From the NCBI GenBank assembly GCA_965263225.1, contig CBDHHG010000001.1:310001-374000 (forward strand): a DNA stretch of 64,000 bases, read 5' to 3'. Under the pieces are notes generated by a model. The model made no database searches. It saw only the letters and a program-made list of their open reading frames with translations, and was not told the origin of the DNA. Positions 9,345 through 18,200 of the stretch are shown here, one piece after another. Made by a program: the position numbers and the translations under genes. Origin of the DNA: DT-111 sp965263225. Lineage in GTDB: Bacteria > Bacteroidota > Bacteroidia > Chitinophagales > Saprospiraceae. Within the stretch, counting starts at the first letter, position 1. Each line of letters starts with the position of its first letter.

Positions 9345-12300
9345 CTATCTCAGCAAGGTAACATCCCCTCGGTAAAGTAAGGTTACCCCATCCAAGAATG
9401 TAACTTCGATTAAGTAGACATATACACCCGAATTGTAGGGTTGATTGTTGACTCGGCCATCCCATAAGCGAATGCCGGTACAGGAAGGATCAAGGTTTGT
9501 CCGCTCGTACACTACCCCACCCCAACGATCATACAGCTTCACGAAATTCACATTGGTTACTCCCGTGCAGGTAAAGATGGTAAATACATCATTATTCACA
9601 CCAATTCCTTCCGGCGCAAAAACATTAGGAATGTATACGTTTCGGTTGGCATCTAATTCCACAAATATATCTGCACTAGCTTGGCAACCATTCTCATTGG
9701 TAACGGTAAAAGTATATTGTTGACTAGACAAGGGGAATATAGAAGGGTTTCTCACCATGTCAGAGGGGGATAGCCAATCTCCAGGTGTCCACATATAGGT
9801 ATAATTGCCTCCAAATGGCGTAACGGTTGGATCTAGCACCGTCAGAGAATCTCCCAACTCCACGACAATTCTCTCTGGTAAATCGATCAAGATGGGATCA
9901 GGTTCATCTACGTTAACCAGGGTAGTATCTGTACATCCATTGGGATCGCGAACAATCACACTATGAGGACCTACTCCAAATACCGTTGAAGCGATGTTAG
10001 GAGGGAATGGTAAATTATTGTTGACCGTATAGGTATAGTCCAAGAAATCTGAACCTGCCCCGCCGGTAATTGTATCAATGGCAATTTGTGCTGGATCGCC
10101 AAAGCACAAAGGTGGAGCTACCGGAGCTAGTTGCACAATCAAAGGAAGTGGTTCCGTAATCGTGTAATCAATTGAGTCTTGACATCCTCTAGTATCCGTG
10201 ACCGTCACAGCATAAGTGCCCGGACTTAACCCTGTGGCTTCTGGAGATGAACTTAAAGCTATGTTATTGGCCCAATTGTAAGGTGTTGCCCCCAAGTCGT
10301 TTCCGCCTGTGGTAAATACTACTATTCTACCATCATCCTCTCCACTACAGGAAACGGTTGGCGTGGTGGCATCAGCCGCGATATTGACGACAAAAAGTTC
10401 TGGTTCATTGACAATAACCGACTGAGTCATTGTACAGTTATTGGCATCTGTAATGACCGCATCATAAGTCCCGGCAGCCAGATTGCTGATGTCGGTAGTG
10501 GTTTCTCCCGTCTGCGTCCACAATACATTAAAGGGTGCAGTTCCCCCACTCAAGCTTATAGAAATGTTTCCATCCGTCAAACCATTACAACTTACAGGCG
10601 TAGGGGTAGCCAGCACATCGATATTCTCAGGTGAACCTACATTAAAATCAAAAGTTTCACCACAAACCCCATCACTTACCGTCAAAGTCCCAGGGCCACG
10701 ACAAAGCTGAGCAGCATTAGACAAAATCACTCCATCATCTACCTCTCCTGATGTCCATTCAAACCGGAATGAACCATCACTTCCGTCACTGTAGGAGGCG
10801 AAGGCCACAGCTTGCCCATCACAGATCAAATCATCTGGACAACTCACGGGTACAATGGCGGTAGTATCCAAGCTAATCAAGATAGCAGCCGGATCAACGA
10901 TGTCGAAGTTGGCTACCAATGGCGGACAGTTGTTGTCATCTGTCACGGTCACTGTATATGCCCCAGCAGATAAAGCCGGTAGTGGATTTACGGTAGTAGA
11001 ATTTCCAGGATCCGTTGACCAAGTATACCGATAAGGGGCCGTACCGCCGCTGGCAAATATGGTGGCTAAGCCATTTCCATCCCCAGGACATTGGGGAGGA
11101 ACCAAGTTAAAACTATCTAACACCACTGGGCCAGGAGACAAAACAAAGGCAGAATCGACTGCAGCACAACTATTCTCCTGCGTGATCGTCACGTAGTACA
11201 CCCCTGGACTCAAATTAGAAATGGTGGTCGCGGTTGAGCCTGTACTCCAAACATAACTGCTAATATCAGCACTGGTTCCTTGAGCAACTACACTCAACTC
11301 CCCATCTGTGTCACTAGGACAACTTACGTTATCATCATCCAAAGAGATAATGTTTGGGGGAGTTGGCGCAAGAATATTGATCTCCAAAGAATCAATACAG
11401 TTATTTTGATCCGTTACCGTCACCGTATATAATCCAGCCCGCAAAGTATCTGCGAACGGACTATTCAAGGTATCATTATGCGTCCATCCGTAGGTATAGT
11501 CCTGGGTACCGCCTTCTACCATCACTCGAGCACTACCATCCTGACCTGTCGTACAAGTCTCGTTGGTTTGTTCTAACAAAGTCACCACCAGTACCTCAGG
11601 TTCGGCAACAATAAAGGTATCCGTAACCTGACAACCAGCTCCGGAGGCATCTTGCATATTTACAATGTATTGTCCGGCTGGTAAATCAGATAGGGTACTT
11701 GTGGTATTATTGTTAACTGGCGGGTTGGGAGAAGAATCCCAAGTAAAGGTGTAAGGAAGATCCTGTGGTGCTCCAGTGGTATTACCCGTAATAAATATTT
11801 CACCATCTGTAAACCCATTACAACTCACATCCGTGATAACCGGTGTAATTGAAAGCGTTTTTACAGCAGCTACCGTAAAACAATCCGTGAACTCACAATT
11901 GTTATCGTCTGTCACGGTAACGCAGTATTCACCTGGGTTCAAGTCCGTAATTTGTGAACTGGCCGCAGTGATACTTCCCAAACCACCATCCCATGTATAG
12001 GTATAATTGCCGCTAGCCGTAGTTCCTCCGGTAGCAGTAATCGTAATCGATCCATCTTCGGCTCCTGTACAACTTGCGTCTACCGGGAAGGTATTCTCTG
12101 GTAAAACGACCAATGCTGCCGGCTGTGATAATGTGGTACTAGCACTAGCGGTACAACCCGTTTGATCGGTCACCACTACGCTGTAAAATCCAGAAGATAT
12201 ACCCGTTAGTTCCGTTACATTATCTTCCGTTGTATTCCAAGTGAAGGTAAATTCCGGTCCTGGATTATTTTGAACAACCCCGTCCAATAATAATTGCACC

Positions 12301-14000
12301 TGAACCGCTCCATCACTTTCACCAAAACAACTAGGACTTGTTGGGATAAGATCCACTCCAATGGTCGGTCCAGAAAAAACTTCGACCGTATCGATCACCG
12401 TATTGGCTGGATTGCTATCATCATCTACTGTCACTTGGTATACCCCTGGGGATAAGCCTCCAATGGTAAAGGATTCACCATCATTTTCAATCACAAACTG
12501 CCCTTGATCTGGTCCGGATGGAGGAACGGTGTTCCAAGAAAATCGATAGGGGCCAGTACCATCATCAACTGTTAAGGTAAAGGCTCCATCTATAGCATCC
12601 GGGCAAGTCAAACTATCTTGTTCTAATACAGCAAAGAGGATATCGGTAGAAACAACTATTTTTCCTCCTTCCACAATCACCCCATAAGGAAATGGTTCTG
12701 GCGAGGTAGGATCTCCCACTTCAATTTGGGTTTGCGTGCTAGTCATTTCTAAGGGTGAACAATCGCCCAATTGGCCAGTCACATCAAAACAGATCTCAAA
12801 AAGTGTTTCTCCATCAGGAATGGTCACGCCCGTGAAACTCAAGTCCACCCAAGAAAAAGCCAGTACCCCTGGCTGAGTCAAGTTGAAAGCCGCTTCACTA
12901 ATATCAGGCATATCAGATCGGAAAGCTCCAGTATTGCTAAACTGCAAAATGGTTGGATCCCATTCAATGGTAAATTGCATGGAACCCACTGCATTGAAAT
13001 CTTCCACTGTAATGGGAAGACAAATATTTTGACCCGGAGGTACATTTTCTAGTGGAAATTGGAAGGTCACCGCTTGGCAAAAGCTCAAATCCATGTTGAA
13101 GCTTGCGCCGCAACTCTTGCCATCTTCAATTGTGATATCATAGATACCAGGCTCTGGCACATAAAACTCAACTACATCTCCGTGGTTAGGCACGACAAGG
13201 ACTTGCCCTCGGACATCGGGATTAGATTGTAGTGTAATCTCGATATCATACAGCTCCAAATTATCAAACTCGGGTAAGCCACCTTCTACCAAAAAGGAAC
13301 CGATACAGCCCGTTGGACTGCTATTAACTTGTTGGTTAGTAGCCTCAATGGGATTGAGGAACACCACAGAAAATGCTTGATCAACGGATACGTCTACACA
13401 AGGTCCTGTATCTCCGCCTGCATCTTCAAATCCTTGATTTCCGAATTCATCCAAAGTGATGGGGGCAAACCAAAACTGAATCGGTTGTGGATCTCCATTA
13501 TTAAAGCCCGCTTGTAACAGCCCATTATTAGTCAAGGTAAGGTTACCATTAGCCTCATCTGTTGCTACCCAAATGCCAAAAGTCTGATCTACTGAACCTA
13601 CCACTGGCAAAATAATTGGAGAAGTCTTATTTACACATGGATCCGTCAATATAGTGGCAATATCTGGTCCCGTCACCGTTGGACGGCAGTCATAAAAACC
13701 ATAACCTATACCCGGAGGCGTGGCTGCATTGGGATCTCCGGTGAGATCAGAATCATTATTATGTATGATTTGTAGGGAATCTCCAAAACAAAGGAAGATG
13801 GTATCCAGGGAAATATCGTTACTCTGTCCATCAAAACTAGCTACATCAAAACGAATCGTCCCCGCATCATTACAATCCATCTTTTCGGAACTCGGTTGAC
13901 CGAGTTTGTTGGTAGGTAGAGATATGTTCTTGGGTATTTGCGCTTGCAGGGTTTGCAGACCTAGCATGGCAATAGCGCAGAGCATAATATGTCTTATCAT
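9345..14000 (-). CDS. Large SprB-repeat surface protein with cohesin-like domain and type B T9SS sorting domain
   Basis: 1551 residues. Signal peptide 1-20 (ends LQAQ). About 320-430 is a cohesin-like beta domain (ICLPITVEDFNAVGSMQFTI, later GETLFEICFDV). About 460-1360 holds roughly eleven SprB-type repeats of 75-90 residues, each opening with (V/T)xCxGxxDG and closing with LxxGxYxVTVTDxxxC. About 1453-1551 is the gliding-motility-associated C-terminal domain (VYIPNVFAPEG, VKLYDRWGGVVYER, WDGRVNNQPYNSGVYVY), the type B sorting signal handled by PorP/SprF-linked T9SS. It is likely exported and displayed on or released from the cell surface as an adhesin. It is far smaller than Flavobacterium SprB, so the SprB gene symbol is not used. 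Confidence 0.92.
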   Translation of the reverse strand: MIRHIMLCAIAMLGLQTLQAQIPKNISLPTNKLGQPSSEKMDCNDAGTIRFDVASFDGQSNDISLDTIFLCFGDSLQIIHNNDSDLTGDPNAATPPGIGYGFYDCRPTVTGPDIATILTDPCVNKTSPIILPVVGSVDQTFGIWVATDEANGNLTLTNNGLLQAGFNNGDPQPIQFWFAPITLDEFGNQGFEDAGGDTGPCVDVSVDQAFSVVFLNPIEATNQQVNSSPTGCIGSFLVEGGLPEFDNLELYDIEITLQSNPDVRGQVLVVPNHGDVVEFYVPEPGIYDITIEDGKSCGASFNMDLSFCQAVTFQFPLENVPPGQNICLPITVEDFNAVGSMQFTIEWDPTILQFSNTGAFRSDMPDISEAAFNLTQPGVLAFSWVDLSFTGVTIPDGETLFEICFDVTGQLGDCSPLEMTSTQTQIEVGDPTSPEPFPYGVIVEGGKIVVSTDILFAVLEQDSLTCPDAIDGAFTLTVDDGTGPYRFSWNTVPPSGPDQGQFVIENDGESFTIGGLSPGVYQVTVDDDSNPANTVIDTVEVFSGPTIGVDLIPTSPSCFGESDGAVQVQLLLDGVVQNNPGPEFTFTWNTTEDNVTELTGISSGFYSVVVTDQTGCTASASTTLSQPAALVVLPENTFPVDASCTGAEDGSITITATGGTTASGNYTYTWDGGLGSITAASSQITDLNPGEYCVTVTDDNNCEFTDCFTVAAVKTLSITPVITDVSCNGFTDGEIFITGNTTGAPQDLPYTFTWDSSPNPPVNNNTTSTLSDLPAGQYIVNMQDASGAGCQVTDTFIVAEPEVLVVTLLEQTNETCTTGQDGSARVMVEGGTQDYTYGWTHNDTLNSPFADTLRAGLYTVTVTDQNNCIDSLEINILAPTPPNIISLDDDNVSCPSDTDGELSVVAQGTSADISSYVWSTGSTATTISNLSPGVYYVTITQENSCAAVDSAFVLSPGPVVLDSFNLVPPQCPGDGNGLATIFASGGTAPYRYTWSTDPGNSTTVNPLPALSAGAYTVTVTDDNNCPPLVANFDIVDPAAILISLDTTAIVPVSCPDDLICDGQAVAFASYSDGSDGSFRFEWTSGEVDDGVILSNAAQLCRGPGTLTVSDGVCGETFDFNVGSPENIDVLATPTPVSCNGLTDGNISISLSGGTAPFNVLWTQTGETTTDISNLAAGTYDAVITDANNCTMTQSVIVNEPELFVVNIAADATTPTVSCSGEDDGRIVVFTTGGNDLGATPYNWANNIALSSSPEATGLSPGTYAVTVTDTRGCQDSIDYTITEPLPLIVQLAPVAPPLCFGDPAQIAIDTITGGAGSDFLDYTYTVNNNLPFPPNIASTVFGVGPHSVIVRDPNGCTDTTLVNVDEPDPILIDLPERIVVELGDSLTVLDPTVTPFGGNYTYMWTPGDWLSPSDMVRNPSIFPLSSQQYTFTVTNENGCQASADIFVELDANRNVYIPNVFAPEGIGVNNDVFTIFTCTGVTNVNFVKLYDRWGGVVYERTNLDPSCTGIRLWDGRVNNQPYNSGVYVYLIEVTFLDGVTLLYRGDVTLLR

Positions 14001-14083
14001 TTTTCCACTTTATATATACGTTAATGGGATCAAGTCCTTGTGCATGTCTTCGACTTTCGGATGATTTTTGCCCAAGGAGACAG

Positions 14084-14091
14084 CAAAAATA
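14084..14091 (-). promoter_or_regulatory. Candidate -7 element for the SprB-like gene
   Basis: The minus strand reads TATTTTTG, an exact TAnnTTTG match, 84 bases before the start codon. No good -33 TTG stands at the usual distance. The remainder of 14001-14496 contains no gene I can support. Confidence 0.4.
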
Positions 14092-14496
14092 GCTATCCCC
14101 CTTAAACTCACCGCATTATACGGGATTAAAAAAATGCAATTAATTTGCTATTTGCGTTAACCGCTTGGTTTTGAAGGGCTACGACCACGAACTAAGCTTA
14201 TCAGTGCGTCCTTGGAATTAGAAAAATGACTTCGAATACCCAATAAAACCGAGTGATGAAGGGCTATATTTTCATCGAATTAAAGCCAATTTTTCTTTCC
14301 AATTTCAACGAATCGTACTGTAGAAAAACGGCACAATGGGAGGGATAGACATAATAGTAATAAGGGAAACTTTTGACAACAGATTTTATCCACCCTGTGC
14401 GTATACCGGTATTCAAACGTAATCCTTCTCCGGAAAATTATGTACGCACCCTTTTCTGCTTCATTTATCGTGTTAAAGTTCAAGATAATCTATTCA

Positions 14497-14522
14497 AAAC
14501 TTTCAATACATATTGAAAGTTT
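14497..14522. promoter_or_regulatory. Perfect 12-2-12 palindromic operator over the -33 box
   Basis: AAACTTTCAATA (14497-14508) and its exact reverse complement (14511-14522) are separated by two bases. The right arm covers the -33 TTG (14513-14515) of the promoter next to it. A dimeric repressor bound here would block RNA polymerase. The cognate regulator is unknown; the AraC-type regulator at 15440 is one candidate but AraC sites are usually direct repeats. Confidence 0.65.
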
Positions 14523-14543
14523 AATTTTTTTAGTTTATCTTTG
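14513..14543 (+). promoter_or_regulatory. Promoter of the small membrane protein genes
   Basis: TTG at 14513-14515, a 20-base spacer and TATCTTTG at 14536-14543 fit the Bacteroidota promoter well. Transcription would start near 14550, which excludes an upstream TTG start codon at 14541 and supports the ATG at 14568. Confidence 0.7.
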
Positions 14544-14567
14544 TCATCCATCAATACCCTACAAACC

Positions 14568-14954
14568 ATGAAACTAAAAGAATTTTTTGGAGGTCTAGAC
14601 CTACTTGTACAGACTATAATCCTTGGGCCAACGATGGCTAGTATAGCATTTGTCTTTATTGCTCCAAGTGGGTTCCTCATCTATATGTTGGGCCTATTTT
14701 TCCTGGGAGGGTGGCAATTACTGAGTGCACTTGGCCATTTCCTCTTTACTATGGACAAATTCCGTGGATGGTACTTAATGGCTAGCCTCACCTACTTGGG
14801 AATGCTGGGGATAGGTACTCATATCTTCGAAAGCTTGGACTTCAATTCCACAATCCTTTTCTATCTAGGCATTGTCTTTTTTGGAATTATTCCTGGCATA
14901 GCCGGCCTATGGTACTATAAGTTGACCCTGACAGGAAACTACAGCAACAGATAG
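14568..14954 (+). CDS. Small four-helix membrane protein, unknown function
   Basis: 128 residues from the ATG at 14568, chosen because the only earlier start (TTG 14541) lies inside the -7 element. Four hydrophobic segments are visible: about 14-34, 40-60, 73-90 and 97-118. No catalytic motif or known domain was recognised. Its helix pattern and a shared GWQLLSAL-type segment at the end of the second helix resemble the next gene (LWQMTSALLLYK), so the two may be distant paralogues. It heads a short co-directional group controlled by a palindromic operator. Function unknown. Confidence 0.7.
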   Translation: MKLKEFFGGLDLLVQTIILGPTMASIAFVFIAPSGFLIYMLGLFFLGGWQLLSALGHFLFTMDKFRGWYLMASLTYLGMLGIGTHIFESLDFNSTILFYLGIVFFGIIPGIAGLWYYKLTLTGNYSNR

Positions 14955-14990
14955 CTACAATTCATTTGTACTGAAACAAGCTTAGAGAAT

Positions 14991-15335
14991 ATGATATCCA
15001 GACAAAGAATGAAAATAGATTCATGGGGCCAAGGTACCTTGCTATTAAGCATGTTAATTGTAGCCCTGGTAGGTTCGGATACGGGAGGATTATTGGGCTG
15101 GATATTGTTATTTCTTTGGCAAATGACAAGCGCTTTGCTCTTGTATAAACAATATGCCTATCAGCAACGGAAGCTTTTCCTCTGGGTTGGTTTAGCTAGC
15201 ATACCCGTGGCCATTTTGGGAAAGGTATTTTTGCTGTACTTTTTGATAGGCTTCTCTCTCTGGTATTTCTACAATACGGTTTTAGATACAATAAAGGTTC
15301 TCAAGCGGCCCAGGTCCTTTTGGGATCTGGGCTAG
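14991..15335 (+). CDS. Small membrane protein, unknown function
   Basis: 114 residues with about four hydrophobic segments (16-30, 33-51, 62-78, 80-96) and a short basic tail. It starts 36 bases after the preceding gene and is presumably co-transcribed with it. LFLWQMTSALLLYKQY aligns loosely with the matching part of its neighbour. No domain recognised. An alternative start at M7 (15009) would remove six residues. Confidence 0.65.
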   Translation: MISRQRMKIDSWGQGTLLLSMLIVALVGSDTGGLLGWILLFLWQMTSALLLYKQYAYQQRKLFLWVGLASIPVAILGKVFLLYFLIGFSLWYFYNTVLDTIKVLKRPRSFWDLG

Positions 15336-15439
15336 TTTTTCTCCCTCTTCTATCCAACACCTGATTTAAATTAATTGGCTACTTTTGGGATAAGACAATT
15401 CAGCTCAATTAGATCACCCAGAAAGTAGATCATCTCAAG

Positions 15440-16465
15440 ATGCTCTGGACTGAGTTTCTTTTCTTCTTCAGTGCTTTAGGTGTTTTCAATGGGGTGTTAT
15501 TGGTACTCTACCAATTAATTATCCGAAAACATAGGACCACCCGCGACTATATACTCGGCTTATTGGGCCTGGCCTTTTGTGTCCGGGTCGGAGTTTCTTG
15601 TATATATTATTTCCAGAGGGACATACCTTGGACTGCGGTGCAAATGGGGCTAAGTGCGCATATTCTAATTGGCCCCCTCTTGTTGGTATACATCACTTAC
15701 AGTTGGGAGTCACTCAAGCAATGGCGCCGTCCCTCCTTTCGTATCCTCATCTTTTCTAGTATAACCATATGTTTATTTGGGCTGCTATACCCCTTTGAGG
15801 CCCACACGAGGATCTGGGATTTTTATATACGCTATACCCTACATGCCATCTTATCTTGCTTCTTATTCCTTACAGCCCTGCTCCTGATTTTAAGTTTTCC
15901 CCTAAAAGCCAAAAAAAGACCTCTAAGGCTTTCCGAACAATTTAGTTTGTTGGTTTTTATCGTTTCTGTCCTAATCTGTGGAGGATTTGCGCTCTCCCTA
16001 TACGTTGACTATGTACTGGGGCCGATCATCTCCTCCCTATTGTTTTATGCCGCCTTAATCTACCTGGGATTGAAGCGAAAACCCAAGTCCTCCTCCACCG
16101 CTATTTCTCCAAAGATGGTTCCAGCAGAGGCAAAGTTATTACTGGATCAACTGGAAGACCATCTGAAGCAAACACAAGCCTATCGAAACCCTCAACTAAC
16201 TGTAGCCTCACTAGCCAAGGAATTAGAATGGCCAAAAGCTCGCCTCTCTCACTTGCTGAATAGCCACTTGGGATTAAGTTTTACCAGTTACATCAATCAA
16301 TTTCGCATTGCCGAAGCCAAATCATTGCTGCAACATCAACAAGTATTGACCATAGAGGCCATCGGGTACGAAGTAGGCTTTGGATCACGCTCCTCCTTTT
16401 TCGCCACTTTCAAACAACAGACGGGGCTCACGCCGAAGAAATTTCAAGAAACACATTTTAAGTAG
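15440..16465 (+). CDS. Membrane-anchored AraC-family transcriptional regulator
   Basis: 341 residues. The N-terminal 210 residues contain seven hydrophobic helices; a short Ser/Lys linker leads to a C-terminal AraC/XylS double helix-turn-helix (about 235-341: LTVASLAKELEWPKARLSHLL, then IEAIGYEVGFGSRSSFFATF and TGLTPKKFQE). The 7TM-AraC arrangement is common in Bacteroidota and suggests sensing within or across the membrane. A -7-like TACTTTTG lies at 15380-15387, 60 bases upstream. Targets may include the following cupin/propeller gene 81 bases downstream, but this is inference from order only. Confidence 0.88.
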   Translation: MLWTEFLFFFSALGVFNGVLLVLYQLIIRKHRTTRDYILGLLGLAFCVRVGVSCIYYFQRDIPWTAVQMGLSAHILIGPLLLVYITYSWESLKQWRRPSFRILIFSSITICLFGLLYPFEAHTRIWDFYIRYTLHAILSCFLFLTALLLILSFPLKAKKRPLRLSEQFSLLVFIVSVLICGGFALSLYVDYVLGPIISSLLFYAALIYLGLKRKPKSSSTAISPKMVPAEAKLLLDQLEDHLKQTQAYRNPQLTVASLAKELEWPKARLSHLLNSHLGLSFTSYINQFRIAEAKSLLQHQQVLTIEAIGYEVGFGSRSSFFATFKQQTGLTPKKFQETHFK

Positions 16466-16546
16466 TCCAAAAAGACAATACTGGACCTTTGCAACTGCTT
16501 CAGGGACTAACTTCCCCATCAATTCTTCAAACTAAATCATCCACTC

Positions 16547-18124
16547 ATGCAAAGAGTTTTCTTGTCTTTATTGTTGTGCTTTTCCATGAGTATACAACTG
16601 CCAGGACAAAATGATAGCCTAAATTTGGTCCCTAAGCTTACGCTAAAATGGGAAACTGATTCCATCTTCCCTACGGTAGAATCCGTCATGTATGATGCAC
16701 AGACCCAGTATATCTACACAGCCAATATTGATGGCCATTTTATGAAAAAGGATGGCCAAGGGAGCATTAGTAGAATGCGACCTGATGGATCTCAGGTAGA
16801 GCCCAACTGGATTTCTGGCCTACATGCACCTACGGGTCTATGCATTAAAGACCAATTCTTGTATACAACTGACATCGATGAGGTAATAGCGATTGATGTA
16901 CAAGTGGGGAAAATAGTAGAACGCATCCCGATTGAGGGAGCGGAGGCTTTAAATGACATTTGCATAGATGCCAAGGGCAATTTGTATTGCAGCGACACGG
17001 GAGGGAATAAAATATTTCAGATCAAAAATGGGAAGAGCACCATCTTAATCAACGATATTGATACCCCAAATGGCTTAATGATAAAAGAGGGTAATTTGGT
17101 AATCACCCAGTGGACCCCACAAGCATTAAGTCAATATGACCTCAAAACCGGCAAGCTAGATAAACTTGTCGGAGGCATTCCTTGGATCGATGGGCTGGAG
17201 TCCATCCCTGAGGCCGGATGGATTACAGCAAGTTGGGGAGGCCTGCTTCATCATGTGACAGCCAAAGGAGAAAAAACCATGATCCTGGACACCCGTGAAG
17301 AAGGACTACAAGCACCTGATATCAGCTACATCCCTGCCACCAAAACCTTACTCGTGGCGACATTTGATGGCGATAAAATCCGGGCTTTTGATGTGGAATT
17401 CGTACCTAAAATCATCAAGCCTATACCACTAGCCCCTTCAGCCCTCTCGGGCCTTGGCCTGAAAAAGGTGACCTCCTCAGCTGACCCTGAACGCCTACTA
17501 TTTCAGAAGATGCTTTTCCAAGGGAATGAGATCAGCGTGTTTGTGGTCGCGAGTGAAACCAAGACAGCCAATTGGGAGGATTATAGCATCGAAGAATTCA
17601 TCTATGTGATTAATGGCAGGGCCCGACTTAGCCCTACCAAAGCAGAGGAACGCTTCTACTATCCAGGAGACTTTTTTCTGGTTCCAAAAGGCTATCAGGG
17701 TGAATGGGAAACACAGGGTGGAAATAGCTTCTATCACGAGCTTTCAGTCATTGCCAACGAGAGAGATGATACGCCTAGTGATAGCCACAACCCAATCCTA
17801 ATGGATAAGGCTAAAATAGCGGGCATCAATCTCACGCCCGCTGAGGGTCAGGCCAAAAACTACAATGATGTCTTACATAAAGGAAGGGATCTCACTGTGA
17901 GTACTCAATCCGAGTCACCGCAAACGATCGAAAATTTTGAAAGTAGCAGCGAAGCGCTCATTTACATTATTGCTGGCGCACTGACGCTGGAAATAGAAGG
18001 AGGAGAGCGTTTTCTTTTCCAAACCGGTGACTTTTTCATTCTTCCCAAAGGTTTCCGGGGAACTTGGACCAGTGAGGGGCATAAGCTTTTCAGAACACTT
18101 CGAGTGGAAAAGACAGGATCATAG
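16547..18124 (+). CDS. Secreted SMP-30/NHL-like propeller fused to two DUF861-type cupins
   Basis: 525 residues. A signal peptide (about 1-21, ending LPGQ) is followed by an SMP-30/gluconolactonase-like six-bladed propeller (about 25-290: HAPTGLCIKDQFLYTTDID, EALNDICIDAKGNLYCSDTGG, DTPNGLMIKEGNLVIT). Two similar cupin domains follow (about 320-405 and 440-522), each with the pattern E(E/A)xIYxIxGxxxL, GDFFxxPKGxxGxW, as in the (S)-ureidoglycine aminohydrolase/EutQ-like DUF861 cupins. The classic cupin metal histidines are not evident, so the cupins may bind rather than catalyse. It starts 81 bases after the AraC regulator and ends 76 bases before the E1 gene. Substrate unknown. Confidence 0.78.
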   Translation: MQRVFLSLLLCFSMSIQLPGQNDSLNLVPKLTLKWETDSIFPTVESVMYDAQTQYIYTANIDGHFMKKDGQGSISRMRPDGSQVEPNWISGLHAPTGLCIKDQFLYTTDIDEVIAIDVQVGKIVERIPIEGAEALNDICIDAKGNLYCSDTGGNKIFQIKNGKSTILINDIDTPNGLMIKEGNLVITQWTPQALSQYDLKTGKLDKLVGGIPWIDGLESIPEAGWITASWGGLLHHVTAKGEKTMILDTREEGLQAPDISYIPATKTLLVATFDGDKIRAFDVEFVPKIIKPIPLAPSALSGLGLKKVTSSADPERLLFQKMLFQGNEISVFVVASETKTANWEDYSIEEFIYVINGRARLSPTKAEERFYYPGDFFLVPKGYQGEWETQGGNSFYHELSVIANERDDTPSDSHNPILMDKAKIAGINLTPAEGQAKNYNDVLHKGRDLTVSTQSESPQTIENFESSSEALIYIIAGALTLEIEGGERFLFQTGDFFILPKGFRGTWTSEGHKLFRTLRVEKTGS

Positions 18125-18167
18125 CCGCAAAAAGGAAAAGTTTCCAACGAATATAAACCGCATTCCT

Positions 18168-18175
18168 TAGCTTTG
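18168..18175 (+). promoter_or_regulatory. Candidate -7 element for the first E1 alpha-beta gene
   Basis: TAGCTTTG matches TAnnTTTG exactly and ends 25 bases before the ATG at 18201. The -33 region has only a TTTC near 18141. It suggests the E1 gene can be transcribed separately from the cupin gene. Confidence 0.4.
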
Positions 18176-18200
18176 GAGATAGTAATCAATCCCTTGTTGT

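Noticed and set aside
10483..12000. Several plus-strand frames of 70-90 codons inside the SprB-like gene
   Set aside because: They follow the codon bias of the repeats on the opposite strand and have no conserved domain or promoter.
9920..12620. Regularly spaced repeats considered as a possible CRISPR or tandem DNA array
   Set aside because: Spacing of 75-90 codons and protein-level similarity show SprB repeats in a coding sequence.
14541..14567. Upstream TTG start for the first small membrane protein
   Set aside because: It lies inside the TATCTTTG promoter element, so it could not be in the transcript.
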